Part shown: positions 1-8,896 of the stretch, piece by piece
How the letters are laid out: each line of letters starts with the position of its first letter
Position numbering within the stretch: position 1 is the first letter of the stretch
Assembly: GCA_949298805.1 (NCBI GenBank)
Contig: CASFXY010000013.1
Span: 1-64,000, forward strand
Length of the DNA: 64,000 bases
Direction: 5' to 3'
Origin: an uncultured bacterium
GTDB lineage: Bacteria; Cyanobacteriota; Vampirovibrionia; Gastranaerophilales; Gastranaerophilaceae
Program-made: the position numbers and the translations under genes
Notes under the pieces: generated by a model
Seen by the model: the letters and a program-made list of their open reading frames with translations, nothing else
The model's database searches: none
Told to the model about the DNA's origin: nothing

Positions 1-21
1 TTCTGAAGGAGACATTTTATT

Positions 22-525
22 TTAATTACCTTTCTTTTGCTTTTGTAAATATTCTACCACACTTTTTGGTACAAATTTTGATACATCTGTACCAAAATCT
101 GATAATTCTTTTACGATACTTGATGATATAAAGTTGTATTTTGGTTTTGTTGTTAAAAATACAGTATCAATATCCGGTGCAATTGCAGCATTTGTCTGAC
201 AAAGTTGCAATTCATACTCAAAATCACTTACTGCGCGTAGCCCTCTTATTAGAAAGTGTGCACCTTTTGATTGAGCGTATTCTATTGTTAATCCTTCAAA
301 ACTGTCAACTTCAACATTATCAAGTTCTTTTATGCTCTCTTTAATAAGTTTTACCCTGTCATTGACTGGTAAAAAAGATTTTTTTGACGAATTTTTCAGC
401 ACTGCAATTATAACCCTGTCAAACATTTTTGATGCTCTCTCCAATACATCTAGGTGACCTTTTGTAATGGGGTCAAAGCTTCCGGGGTAAATTGCAGTTC
501 TTTTGTTTTGTGATTTAGTTTCCAC
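22..525 (-). CDS. coaD: Pantetheine-phosphate adenylyltransferase
   Basis: This enzyme transfers AMP from ATP to 4'-phosphopantetheine, the penultimate step of coenzyme A synthesis, in the cytoplasm. The protein has 167 residues, a normal CoaD length. It begins with the nucleotidyltransferase signature YPGSFDPITKGH, which contains the T/HxGH-type motif, and carries ISSSIVKEL near the C-terminus, the family's ISSTxVRE-like motif. The start is GTG at 525. An ATG two bases upstream is out of frame, and I see no good ribosome binding site. It is divergent from the amylase-like gene at 664. The family is clear and only the exact start is uncertain. Confidence 0.95.
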   Translation of the reverse strand: METKSQNKRTAIYPGSFDPITKGHLDVLERASKMFDRVIIAVLKNSSKKSFLPVNDRVKLIKESIKELDNVEVDSFEGLTIEYAQSKGAHFLIRGLRAVSDFEYELQLCQTNAAIAPDIDTVFLTTKPKYNFISSSIVKELSDFGTDVSKFVPKSVVEYLQKQKKGN

Positions 526-663
526 ATGGATATTATATTTTAAAAATTTTTATGTTCAAATGCTATTTTTGCCTTAAAAGCTTTTGTAAATTTTTTGTTA
601 CATTTTTTTTCAATAGTCAATTTTTAAGCTTTACAAACTTTATAAAAGAGCTAGGAGTGTGCA

Positions 664-2172
664 ATGATAAATAAAATTTCAAGTGTTTCCGCTTTAAATA
701 ATGCAACAAAGTCTAATTTTTCTTTTAACGTTAAACAAAATACTTCAGTACCAAATGCTAAAAATATTGAGCTTGCACAGCTTCCTTTGGGTAATATTTA
801 TGGCGCAAAAATTAATTTTTCAGGCAGGAAAAGAAAAGCCGATGTGCAAAAAACTCCTGCACAAGAACTTTACTTGAAGGCTGCAAATAAAACAAAAACA
901 AGTGTTGATAATTGGACTCTTGAAAATTTGTACTATGGTGTTAATCATCCCGAAAAAAGATGGATATGCGGAGTTGACCCGAAAGAACTTTTAAACAGAT
1001 CTCTTGAAAATGCAATAAATTCAATAATGACTCTCCAATACGGTGAAAATATGCCGGATAAAATCCCTTCTGATATAAAAACTCCAAATTACGGTGATAA
1101 TTGGGGCAGGCATGCAAATTATATAGAAATTAATAATCGCGCACTTGGTGAAATGCATGGCGATAGGACAACAGGTTCAATTTTAGGTGCAATTAAATTA
1201 CTCCCCATGATACCCCCTTCGCATGATAAGTGGGCTAATTGCCTTTTGATATCACAGCTTTACCCTAATATCTGGGGGGATGGTTGGAATAATAACGGAG
1301 AAAATTCTCTCTATGGTATCAAACTTGAATTTGAACGCGCCTCAGATAATATAGGGTGGATAAAAATAGGAGATAAGGTATTTACTCCGGAAGAACAAGT
1401 TAAGGCTTTTAATGATTTTGCTCATCTTCGCGGTTTTAAAACGTCTTTTAGAATGTTGATATCTGAAGATCAATTGAAACTTGGTGATTCTGGTCAATTC
1501 AGATGGAATAACCCTGAACATGTTGAAGCTTTTATTATAGCATGTTGCAAAGGGATTGAACTTGGATTTGACGGTATTTTCTTTGACTCGCTAAAACATG
1601 TCGGCGGGTACGACTGGGGACATTATGCCGGTGTGGGTGCGGTTCCAAGTTATGACCAAATGGCATATATTTTAGCTGAAGTAAGAAGGCGTACTGGCAG
1701 AAACGATATAAGTTTCTCGGGTGAAAAAGCAGAAGGCGATTCTATGCGCTATAAAAATATGGGTGTTACAGCAGGTGCAAGCCAAATGAGAGCAAATGAT
1801 GTTAACGAAGTTAAAAACAGTGCGCATTCTCAAGCTTGGTGTCAGGATTTTGCATGGGGGCCTGTTGTGTCAGATGATAATGATGAAGGCTTGATTTGTT
1901 ATAATGACAGATTAAATAAAATTAACTCGTCACTTTTCGGATATGATAATGTAGGTGAAAAATTGCCCTCTTTTATGCAGATGCATGATTTGTTCCCTTT
2001 GAATTACAATACAAATACACATGATTTAATGATTCAAAACAGGAGTTTTTCAACCGATGGAACACCAAGCAGCCATTATGATAATCTTTTCGCTACAGGT
2101 GCAATCGAGAGAACATACAGAAAACGTGTAGGTGAAAAATTTGCTTGGGCGTACAATCATAGTTCCGATTAA
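664..2172 (+). CDS. Alpha-amylase-like (GH13-type) TIM-barrel protein with N-terminal tail
   Basis: A 502-residue protein with no close relative that I recognise by name. Its core reads like an alpha-amylase-family barrel. GFDGIFFDSLKH (Asp308) matches the beta-4 nucleophile strand, SGEKAEGD (Glu354) the beta-5 acid/base, and NTNTHD (Asp454) the beta-7 transition-state stabiliser. The segment FNDFAHLRGFKTSFR resembles the region around the usual beta-2/beta-3 strands. Before the barrel lies a tail of about 60 residues rich in Asn, Ser and Lys that ends in INFSGRK (residues 50-56). It is not a Sec signal peptide. The ATG at 664 follows the ribosome binding site AGGAG. A glycan-degrading or transferring role is inference. 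The tail is shared with two other proteins in the window. Confidence 0.7.
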   Translation: MINKISSVSALNNATKSNFSFNVKQNTSVPNAKNIELAQLPLGNIYGAKINFSGRKRKADVQKTPAQELYLKAANKTKTSVDNWTLENLYYGVNHPEKRWICGVDPKELLNRSLENAINSIMTLQYGENMPDKIPSDIKTPNYGDNWGRHANYIEINNRALGEMHGDRTTGSILGAIKLLPMIPPSHDKWANCLLISQLYPNIWGDGWNNNGENSLYGIKLEFERASDNIGWIKIGDKVFTPEEQVKAFNDFAHLRGFKTSFRMLISEDQLKLGDSGQFRWNNPEHVEAFIIACCKGIELGFDGIFFDSLKHVGGYDWGHYAGVGAVPSYDQMAYILAEVRRRTGRNDISFSGEKAEGDSMRYKNMGVTAGASQMRANDVNEVKNSAHSQAWCQDFAWGPVVSDDNDEGLICYNDRLNKINSSLFGYDNVGEKLPSFMQMHDLFPLNYNTNTHDLMIQNRSFSTDGTPSSHYDNLFATGAIERTYRKRVGEKFAWAYNHSSD

Positions 2173-2292
2173 AACATGACTTTTTTAAAAAAATCATTAA
2201 TTTGTATGAAAAATTACGTTTATTTCAATGTTTAATTGAAGTAGCAAGGTTTTGTGTCCGTATCCCCTTATAGGGAGGTAATTTTACATACA

Positions 2293-2916
2293 ATGTTTAA
2301 TCCTAAAATTCAGTCTTATATTAATTCAAGCGGTGAAGCGCAGGCAAAACAGCGTGCGCAACAGCTTAATTCATATATTGAAGCTCTTTATCCCAAACCT
2401 GTTGACAAGAACGAAAATCTGACCGTAAAACCCTTCGACGAGATTTTAAAAGTTACAAAAGACGAGAATACTCCGGTCTTTTCGGTGGATAAACCGCCTG
2501 AAATTCCTTTTGGTTCATTATCAAGAAAAATTAAGTATACAAAAGATGAAATTTTAGACTTAATAGACAGAACAGCGCGTAAATATGGAGTTGATGAAAA
2601 TCTTGTCCGTGCTCTTGTAAAGCAGGAATCAGGTTTTAATCCTAATGCAAAATCACATGCAGGCGCGCTTGGTTTAATGCAGCTTATGCCTTCAACTGCT
2701 GCGGGGCTGGGTGTTAAAAATCCTCTTGACCCTGTCCAAAATGTGGAAGGTGGGGTTAAGTATTTAAAATCTATGTTAGATAGGTTTAACGGGAATAAAA
2801 TTCTGGCACTTGCTGCGTATAATGCGGGACCTAATGCCGTTAAAAAATATGGCGGAGTACCTCCTTATAAAGAAACACAGAACTACGTTCGCTCGATTTT
2901 AAGTCAATATTTATAA
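2293..2916 (+). CDS. Lytic transglycosylase (SLT domain), first gene of the flagellar operon
   Basis: This protein of about 207 residues cleaves the MurNAc-GlcNAc bond of peptidoglycan. The C-terminal half is a complete SLT/goose-lysozyme-like domain. It has the catalytic Glu in [11 protein letters not shown], then [13 protein letters not shown], then [13 protein letters not shown], and it ends in a YVRSIL helix. The first 90 residues look like a linker, and no signal peptide is visible, so export may use the flagellar route. I chose the ATG at 2293. The reading frame is open to GTG 2254, but AGGGAGG at about 2273 lies between the two and favours the later start. Only 13 bases separate it from fliE, which suggests it opens the wall for the rod, as FlgJ does in proteobacteria; that role is inference. 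Confidence 0.88.
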   Translation: MFNPKIQSYINSSGEAQAKQRAQQLNSYIEALYPKPVDKNENLTVKPFDEILKVTKDENTPVFSVDKPPEIPFGSLSRKIKYTKDEILDLIDRTARKYGVDENLVRALVKQESGFNPNAKSHAGALGLMQLMPSTAAGLGVKNPLDPVQNVEGGVKYLKSMLDRFNGNKILALAAYNAGPNAVKKYGGVPPYKETQNYVRSILSQYL

Positions 2917-2929
2917 AAAGGAAATTAAT

Positions 2930-3262
2930 ATGGAAAATGGAATTGCGCCAAAAATTAATTTGTTTGAAAGAATGGAATTTTCGAAACTTGATGCCCCCGG
3001 TAGTATTAAATCAGCGCGTTTAGATGACATCGAAAAACCTGAAACAACTGATTTTAACGGTGTTCTAACAGGACTTGTCGAACAATTGAACCAAACCGTA
3101 AATGCGCCGGAACAATTAACTCAAGATGCAATGCTTGGTAAAGCTGATGTTCATGATGTAATGGCAGCTATTGCAAAATCCGAGATTAATGTGAATATTG
3201 CAACAACTGTTGTCGGAAAAGTCGTACAAACGTATGAAAAAATTATGCAAATTCAGATATAG
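2930..3262 (+). CDS. fliE: Flagellar hook-basal body protein FliE
   Basis: FliE is the small adaptor between the MS ring (FliF) and the proximal rod, and it is exported by the flagellar type III apparatus. The 110-residue length fits. The C-terminal part is diagnostic: AIAKSEINVNIATTVVGKVV followed by TYEKIMQIQI matches the conserved FliE ending (VRNKVVEAYQEIMRMQI in typical members). The first 35 residues are variable, as usual. The ATG at 2930 is preceded by AAAGGAAA. Its position directly before fliF is the standard arrangement. Confidence 0.93.
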   Translation: MENGIAPKINLFERMEFSKLDAPGSIKSARLDDIEKPETTDFNGVLTGLVEQLNQTVNAPEQLTQDAMLGKADVHDVMAAIAKSEINVNIATTVVGKVVQTYEKIMQIQI

Positions 3263-3328
3263 CGTTAACTATTACCGAAATTAATAGTATAATTAATTGT
3301 GTAGTACTATCACCTGTTGTATAAAGAT

Positions 3329-5041
3329 ATGGACTTTAAGAAAATACTTGAAAATAAGCCTCTTTTTTACGGAATTATCGCGGGTATCGTGATAGTTATC
3401 CTTTTATTTGTCATAACTTTAACGGCAGTTATTTCCTCATCAAATAAAGCGGGCAATTCTGCACAAGTTGTACAGGAAAAAATTATAAAAGAACCTCTTG
3501 ATTTATTTACAACCGATAAAATCGGGCAAGCGCTCGAAGTTCAAGCACTTCTTGCACGTGAAGGAATACATGCGCAAAGAAAAGTTGACGGTACAAAATC
3601 CACCGTTTATTTGGAAGAATATACAATGACCGAGCGTGATAGAGCCTTGTTGGCAATTGTAAAATCGGGTTTAATTGATGAACATACCGGTTTGGAAATC
3701 TTTGATAAAGGAGATTTTACATCCACAAAAGACGATAAAAAAATTCGTCTTGTACGTGCAATCAATGGTGAATTATCCCGTTTGATAAGAAAAATTCCGC
3801 CGATTGAAAATGCTCAAGTGTTTATTTCAATACCGGAACAAACTTTTTTTGCTTCTCAGCAAAAACCCATTACTGCGACTGTTCAAGTCACAATACCCTC
3901 GGGTGAGCGCCTTGATAATATGAAAATAAAAGCCATTACAAACTTGCTTTTAGGCGCAGTACAAGGACTCGACTCAAATAATATTTCAATAACCGATACA
4001 AACGGAACGGTTTATAACAGTATTATAGGTGCGTCTGATGATGCTTTATCTAAAATTGAAGAAAATGATAAATATATGCAATCGAAAGTTGCATCACAAT
4101 TAGACAGACTTGTAGGCAAGGGTAATTATGTTGTGACTGTTTCAACATTTTTAACTCAAGCCCCTGTTGAAAAAACAAGTATTATCTATGACCCTAATCA
4201 AAAAACATCCGTTAGTGAACAAAATTTTACGGAAAAGTTGGGCGATAATACTAATGATATTAATTCGGCAACAAATGCCGTAAGCACATATCTGCCTTTT
4301 GGAGTGCCAAATAGCGGTTCAAATTCATCACAAGACAGAAAATACGTCCGTCAAGCTCAAGAAACTCAATATGGAGTAACAAAAACTCAAGTCAATGAAT
4401 ATATGAAAGCAGGCGTAATTGAGGAAATTTCAATTGCTGTTTCATTGGAGGAATCCTCAATACCTATGAGCATGACAATAACCGAACTAAAAGAGCTTAT
4501 TGCCCATGCTGCCAGTCCAAAAGTTGATCCGGAGAATGTTTCAATTGCATTTGTTGAATCAAACAGTCCTATTCTGGCACCTGATGAAGGTCCTAATTTA
4601 CCTAAACCCGAAGAATCAGGCAATCCTTGGTGGGTAGTTGGTGCAATTTTGCTTACAGGGCTTGGTTTTGGGCTAAGACATATTATGCAAAAAGTTAAAA
4701 AAGAAACACAAAAGCAAGAAGAAGAACTTTTGCTTTTAAGAAAAAAAGCGGAAGAACAAGAAAAACAATTAAATGATGTGAACATGAAAGCTGCAGAGCT
4801 AATTCAAAAACAAGCTCAAATGGCACAAAATCTTATAGAACAACAAAATTTACATGCCGCAGCAATAGCACAAGCTGCTGCAACTCAAGGACAAAATGTT
4901 GCAGATGTGCAACAAAACAATACAGCCCAAATTTCTGAAAGTACTGATATTAAAGATGCCTTGGATGAGCTTAGCATGGACTTTAGCGAGATTGATGAAA
5001 ATGAAGCTGCAGAAAAATTAAAAAATTGGATAGAAAATTAA
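3329..5041 (+). CDS. fliF: Flagellar MS-ring protein FliF
   Basis: FliF builds the membrane-embedded MS ring on which the flagellar export gate and switch assemble. The protein has about 570 residues. A transmembrane helix lies near residues 12-35. It is followed by the YscJ/FliF ring-building domain (segments such as VQALLAREGIHAQR, LVRAINGELSRLI and AQVFISIPEQTFF), a low-complexity middle, and a second helix, NPWWVVGAILLTGLGF. After that comes a Gln/Ala-rich cytoplasmic tail ending in AAEKLKNWIEN, the kind of acidic helix that binds FliG. I chose ATG 3329 over the in-frame TTG at 3317; neither has a clear ribosome binding site. A short inverted repeat (ACTATTA/TAATAGT) lies between fliE and this gene. 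Confidence 0.95.
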   Translation: MDFKKILENKPLFYGIIAGIVIVILLFVITLTAVISSSNKAGNSAQVVQEKIIKEPLDLFTTDKIGQALEVQALLAREGIHAQRKVDGTKSTVYLEEYTMTERDRALLAIVKSGLIDEHTGLEIFDKGDFTSTKDDKKIRLVRAINGELSRLIRKIPPIENAQVFISIPEQTFFASQQKPITATVQVTIPSGERLDNMKIKAITNLLLGAVQGLDSNNISITDTNGTVYNSIIGASDDALSKIEENDKYMQSKVASQLDRLVGKGNYVVTVSTFLTQAPVEKTSIIYDPNQKTSVSEQNFTEKLGDNTNDINSATNAVSTYLPFGVPNSGSNSSQDRKYVRQAQETQYGVTKTQVNEYMKAGVIEEISIAVSLEESSIPMSMTITELKELIAHAASPKVDPENVSIAFVESNSPILAPDEGPNLPKPEESGNPWWVVGAILLTGLGFGLRHIMQKVKKETQKQEEELLLLRKKAEEQEKQLNDVNMKAAELIQKQAQMAQNLIEQQNLHAAAIAQAAATQGQNVADVQQNNTAQISESTDIKDALDELSMDFSEIDENEAAEKLKNWIEN

Positions 5042-5070
5042 AAATCCTGATATACTAATTAAGGGGAGAA

Positions 5071-6015
5071 ATGGCGGAACGTAAAATAGAAGGATTTGAC
5101 CATAAAGCATTTGCAAAAAACCTTGCAGTACAAGCAGGGCAAGTTGTTCCTGCCGATATTTCGTCCGCGGATAAAAAATTTGTAGTAGATATTGTGTACA
5201 AATTTTCCTTTTTATCAGGTGATGCATTGATAAAAGATGAAACCATTACCTTAGATGGTGCTCAAGCATCTTTAATTACACAGTTTATTGGTGAGTGGTC
5301 TTTTCATAAATCAATCGATTTAATACGTTCAAAAATCGACCCTTCTTTAAGAGAGGGGATTTTGCAGCGTGTTGCTTTTACGGTTTTTGAAATAGCAAAA
5401 CAAGCGACATTAAAAAGAATGCCGCAAGAACAAATTATTCCTTTGGTAGAACACCATGTGAATGTTTGTTTTAAACAAGCTTTGGAAGATTTGAAGAAAA
5501 AAGGCGTACTTGATGAGAAAGCAGAAGAAGATGCCTTAAAACAATCAAATATTGATACCATGGCTCAGGTTGAGGCGGAAAAAGAGGCTATAGGCGCAGA
5601 TATGAGCGATACAAAAATACTTAAACTTGCCTCGCTTGCGCTTTTAATTAAAAATTTTCCACAGGCGAAAATTAAAAATATTTTAGCAAAATTCAATAAA
5701 CCGGAACGGGATGTATTGCTTCAATATTTATCAATGAAAGATTTGGAAACTAAAATTGATACAAAAATTACACAAAGGTGCTTGAGTGAGATAAAACAAG
5801 CACTTCCGGAGCCTCAAAATATGTCATTTGAAAGAATTCAGAAAAAAATATTTAAAATTGTAAAAAATTCGGACAAACAAGAAATTTCTAATATTATAAA
5901 GGATGAACGTCCGCAAATACGCGAATTTGTTTTATCCGGCGCACAGTGTGATGTCAATATTCCCGCAAGAGTTGCAAATGTCATTTATAAATATCTGGAA
6001 GAAAAGATTTTATGA
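5071..6015 (+). CDS. Unrecognised flagellar-operon protein in the fliG position
   Basis: A 314-residue, mostly alpha-helical, soluble protein encoded exactly where fliG normally sits, between fliF and fliH. The start has a strong ribosome binding site, AAGGGGAG. I cannot match its sequence to FliG: the C-terminal torque-helix region and the EHPQ-type middle motif are not visible. What can be seen is a helical N-terminal half (about residues 20-150), a charged linker around 150-180, and a C-terminal helical bundle containing ALLIKNFPQAKIKNILAKF and FERIQKKIFKIV. Position and the overlap with fliH make a switch or MS-ring-associated role plausible, either as a very divergent FliG or as a replacement. 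The function is not established from sequence. Confidence 0.6.
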   Translation: MAERKIEGFDHKAFAKNLAVQAGQVVPADISSADKKFVVDIVYKFSFLSGDALIKDETITLDGAQASLITQFIGEWSFHKSIDLIRSKIDPSLREGILQRVAFTVFEIAKQATLKRMPQEQIIPLVEHHVNVCFKQALEDLKKKGVLDEKAEEDALKQSNIDTMAQVEAEKEAIGADMSDTKILKLASLALLIKNFPQAKIKNILAKFNKPERDVLLQYLSMKDLETKIDTKITQRCLSEIKQALPEPQNMSFERIQKKIFKIVKNSDKQEISNIIKDERPQIREFVLSGAQCDVNIPARVANVIYKYLEEKIL

Positions 6016-6794
6016 TTATAAAAAAAAGACAAAAAACAACAGATAATGTAAAAATGCCGACTGTCAAACAAATTATTGACATCCCTTCGGTCGATACGGT
6101 TGAGCAGGAAAATTCGGTAAAAAATCCAGAGACAATACAAGAACAAAAACAAAAAACCGAACAGGATACTTTAAAAGAATTTGAAAAAATAGATATTTCA
6201 AATATTGAATTTAAAGAACGCGTAGAAAGACGCCGAGGTGACAGAAGAAAAGGCTACAGAAGAATTGACGAACGCGCACTTGTATCACGTGCTCAAGAAG
6301 AAGCGCGTTCAATTCGTGAACTTGCTGCAAAAGAAGGGTATAAAAACGGACTTGAAAATGCACAACAAGAGATAGATAAGCTGAAAACGGCGCTTGAAGA
6401 TTTTTTGTCCTCTCGTTATGAAATTTATGACGAGCTTATGCCCCACATATTGGAAATTTCTCTTGAAGTAGCTAAAAAAATCATTAAGAAAGAAGTGGAA
6501 TTATCTGACGATGTATTGAAAAATATTATTAATGAGATTTTAGGTGAATTAACAAACAGTGAAGAAAAAATTACAATACGCGTTGCGCCCGATGATGTTG
6601 ATTTTGCTCGGGCATCATTACCAGAGATAGTTTCATCCAACAGATTGGATGCAAAAGTTGTAATAGCCGCCGATGATGCGATTGAAAAAGGAAGCTGCAT
6701 AGTAGTATCAAGCAACGGTGTAGTAGATGCAAATTTTTCAACACAATTGCAAATAATACAAAACGCATTTGGTATATACAAAGGAGGACAGTAA
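6012..6794 (+). CDS. fliH: Flagellar export apparatus protein FliH
   Basis: FliH is the peripheral stator that holds and restrains the flagellar export ATPase FliI. The 260 residues fit. A disordered Gln/Glu/Thr-rich N-terminus is followed by a very basic patch, RRRGDRRKGYRRIDER (about residues 74-90). Next is a coiled coil with ALVSRAQEEARSIRELAAKEGYKNG, then the conserved C-terminal V-ATPase-E-like domain (ILEISLEVAKKIIKKEV, ITIRVAPDDVDFA, DDAIEKGSCIVVSSNG). It overlaps the preceding stop codon in an ATGA arrangement, so translation is coupled. The fliI gene that normally follows is absent here. The basic patch is unusual and is discussed under findings. Confidence 0.9.
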   Translation: MIIKKRQKTTDNVKMPTVKQIIDIPSVDTVEQENSVKNPETIQEQKQKTEQDTLKEFEKIDISNIEFKERVERRRGDRRKGYRRIDERALVSRAQEEARSIRELAAKEGYKNGLENAQQEIDKLKTALEDFLSSRYEIYDELMPHILEISLEVAKKIIKKEVELSDDVLKNIINEILGELTNSEEKITIRVAPDDVDFARASLPEIVSSNRLDAKVVIAADDAIEKGSCIVVSSNGVVDANFSTQLQIIQNAFGIYKGGQ

Positions 6795-6805
6795 ACTTTT
6801 AAAGG

Positions 6806-8896
6806 ATGGCACAACCCAATACACAATCTAATCCTATAAGTGAAATTTTTCTTGCAATATTTGTAATCGTTTTGATTTTAATATTGCTTATAGAAATGCC
6901 TAATTGGGTTATAAATTTTTCAATAAGCTTAAATATAACCCTTGGTATTGTGCTGTTAATGATTTCCTTATATGTGCAAAAACCTCTTGAGCTTGCTTCT
7001 TTTCCATCTATTATATTGATTGGTACAATGTTTCGACTTGTTTTATCTATTGCCTCAACCCGTCTTATTCTTGCAAAGGGCGATGCCGGAGAAGTAATTC
7101 ATGCCTTTGGCACATTTGTAACAGGTGGAAATATGGTAGTAGGCGGAGTCATATTTCTTATTATTACCGTTGTCCAGTTTATGGTAATTACAAAAGGTGC
7201 GGAACGTATAGCAGAAGTTGCCGCACGTTTTGCATTGGATGCCATGCCCGGTAAACAGATGACAATTGATGCCGATTTTAACGCAGGTTTAATTTCGCCA
7301 GAAGAAGCAGTAAGGCGTCGGGAAGATTTACAAAGAGAATCATCCTTGTTTGGTTCAATGGATGGTGCTATGAAGTTTGTAAAAGGTGACACAATTGCAG
7401 GTATTATCATTACGGTTATAAATATAGTAGGCGGTTTAATTATAGGTATATTAATGAATGGCATGCCTGTTGCAGATGCAGTTTCGAAATATACTATTTT
7501 AACAATAGGTGATGGTCTTGCAGCTCAAGTACCTTCACTTTTAATGGCAATATCCGCCGGTATTATAATGACACGCTCAACTGCAACGGGCTCATCTTTG
7601 GGTATAGATTTATCAAGTCAGATTTTATCAAAACCACAAAGTTTGTTCTTTGCTTGCGGATTTTTATTACTTATTGCAATAACAAGCCCTGTTACGGGGT
7701 TGCCATGGTTGCCATTTGTCTTGTTTACAATTATTCTTGCGCTTGCTGGATTTTCTGTTCTTGTTAATGCGGATGTTCAAGCTCAACTTGGACAGTTGGA
7801 TGCGGTTAAACAAAACATGCAAGATTTAGTTAATCCTAATAAAATGTATGAAAGGCTTGGGGTTGATGTTTTAAGCTTACAAGTAGGCTCAGGGCTTTTA
7901 ATTATTGCGGACCCCGACCAAGACGGTCAACTTTTGGCAAAAATTGCTGCATTAAGACAAAGGGTAACGGATGAATTAGGTTATATTATTCCAAATATAA
8001 GGATTATGGATTCTTCTGCCATTGCGGATAATGAATACTTAATCTCAATACGTTCCAATACGGTTGCAACAGGCATGGTTTACCCTGGTAAATACATGGT
8101 GATTGCCGATCAGTGGGAAGCACTTGGCAAAAAATTGCCAAACAATGCAATTGTAAGTGTTGACCCTACATATCAATCCCAGGCTTATTGGCTTGACCCG
8201 CAATTTATCGATAAAAAAGATAATATTACAGCAGTTGATTCGGTTGATGTAATTGTTACGCATTTGCAGGATTGTGTTCGTAAGTATGTAGATGAAGTTA
8301 TGACAAAAACCGATGTTTTAAAACTTATGGAACTTGTAAAATCACAAGACCCAACACTTGTTAATGACCTTGTGCCGACAATTATTTCAACCAGTGATTT
8401 AAGAAAGATTTTTGTTAACTTAATTCGCGAGAAAGTTTCAATTAAAGATATTATCTTTATTTTTGAAAGATTGTGTGATTATGCAAGATTTTCAAAAGAA
8501 CCTGATATTCTATCCGAAAGATTACGTGCGGCTTTGGGTCGTCAAATATGCTTGGCGCACTGCAATAAAGAAAAAGTTTTATACGCATTGACACTTTCAA
8601 GCGAATGGGAAAAAACCCTTGATGATAGTTGCCAAAGGACCGAATTAGGTACAATGTTTTTGCTTAATCCCATGCAAGTGCAAGAGCTTATTGAAACAAC
8701 CGCAAATACCCTTATGCGTGCTCATCAAGCAGTTGGCACACAGCCTGTTATTCTTTGCTCGCCAAGGATACGTTTACCTCTATATCAAATGCTTGAACGT
8801 CATATACCTACAATTGTGGTTATTTCATATTCCGAACTTATAACTGATATAAGAGTTGAAGCTATAGACACAATTGGTGAAAGTTCATACGTCTAA
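6806..8896 (+). CDS. flhA: Flagellar biosynthesis protein FlhA
   Basis: FlhA is the nonameric export-gate protein of the flagellar type III system. With 696 residues it has the normal length. There are about eight transmembrane helices in the first 330 residues, including LAIFVIVLILILLIEMP and GVIFLIITVVQFMVITKGAER. The FHIPEP signature region RRREDLQRESSLFGSMDGA followed by KFVKGD is intact. The C-terminal half is the soluble substrate-docking domain. The ATG at 6806 follows AAAGG very closely, and GGAGG lies further upstream at about 6782. The end overlaps rnhB on the other strand by 12 bases. No fliI, fliP, fliQ, fliR or flhB is present in the window. Confidence 0.96.
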   Translation: MAQPNTQSNPISEIFLAIFVIVLILILLIEMPNWVINFSISLNITLGIVLLMISLYVQKPLELASFPSIILIGTMFRLVLSIASTRLILAKGDAGEVIHAFGTFVTGGNMVVGGVIFLIITVVQFMVITKGAERIAEVAARFALDAMPGKQMTIDADFNAGLISPEEAVRRREDLQRESSLFGSMDGAMKFVKGDTIAGIIITVINIVGGLIIGILMNGMPVADAVSKYTILTIGDGLAAQVPSLLMAISAGIIMTRSTATGSSLGIDLSSQILSKPQSLFFACGFLLLIAITSPVTGLPWLPFVLFTIILALAGFSVLVNADVQAQLGQLDAVKQNMQDLVNPNKMYERLGVDVLSLQVGSGLLIIADPDQDGQLLAKIAALRQRVTDELGYIIPNIRIMDSSAIADNEYLISIRSNTVATGMVYPGKYMVIADQWEALGKKLPNNAIVSVDPTYQSQAYWLDPQFIDKKDNITAVDSVDVIVTHLQDCVRKYVDEVMTKTDVLKLMELVKSQDPTLVNDLVPTIISTSDLRKIFVNLIREKVSIKDIIFIFERLCDYARFSKEPDILSERLRAALGRQICLAHCNKEKVLYALTLSSEWEKTLDDSCQRTELGTMFLLNPMQVQELIETTANTLMRAHQAVGTQPVILCSPRIRLPLYQMLERHIPTIVVISYSELITDIRVEAIDTIGESSYV

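Noticed and set aside
2293-8896. Non-flagellar injectisome (virulence type III secretion)
   Set aside because: FliE and FliF are specific to flagella and a separate fliN is present; no needle or translocon genes are seen.
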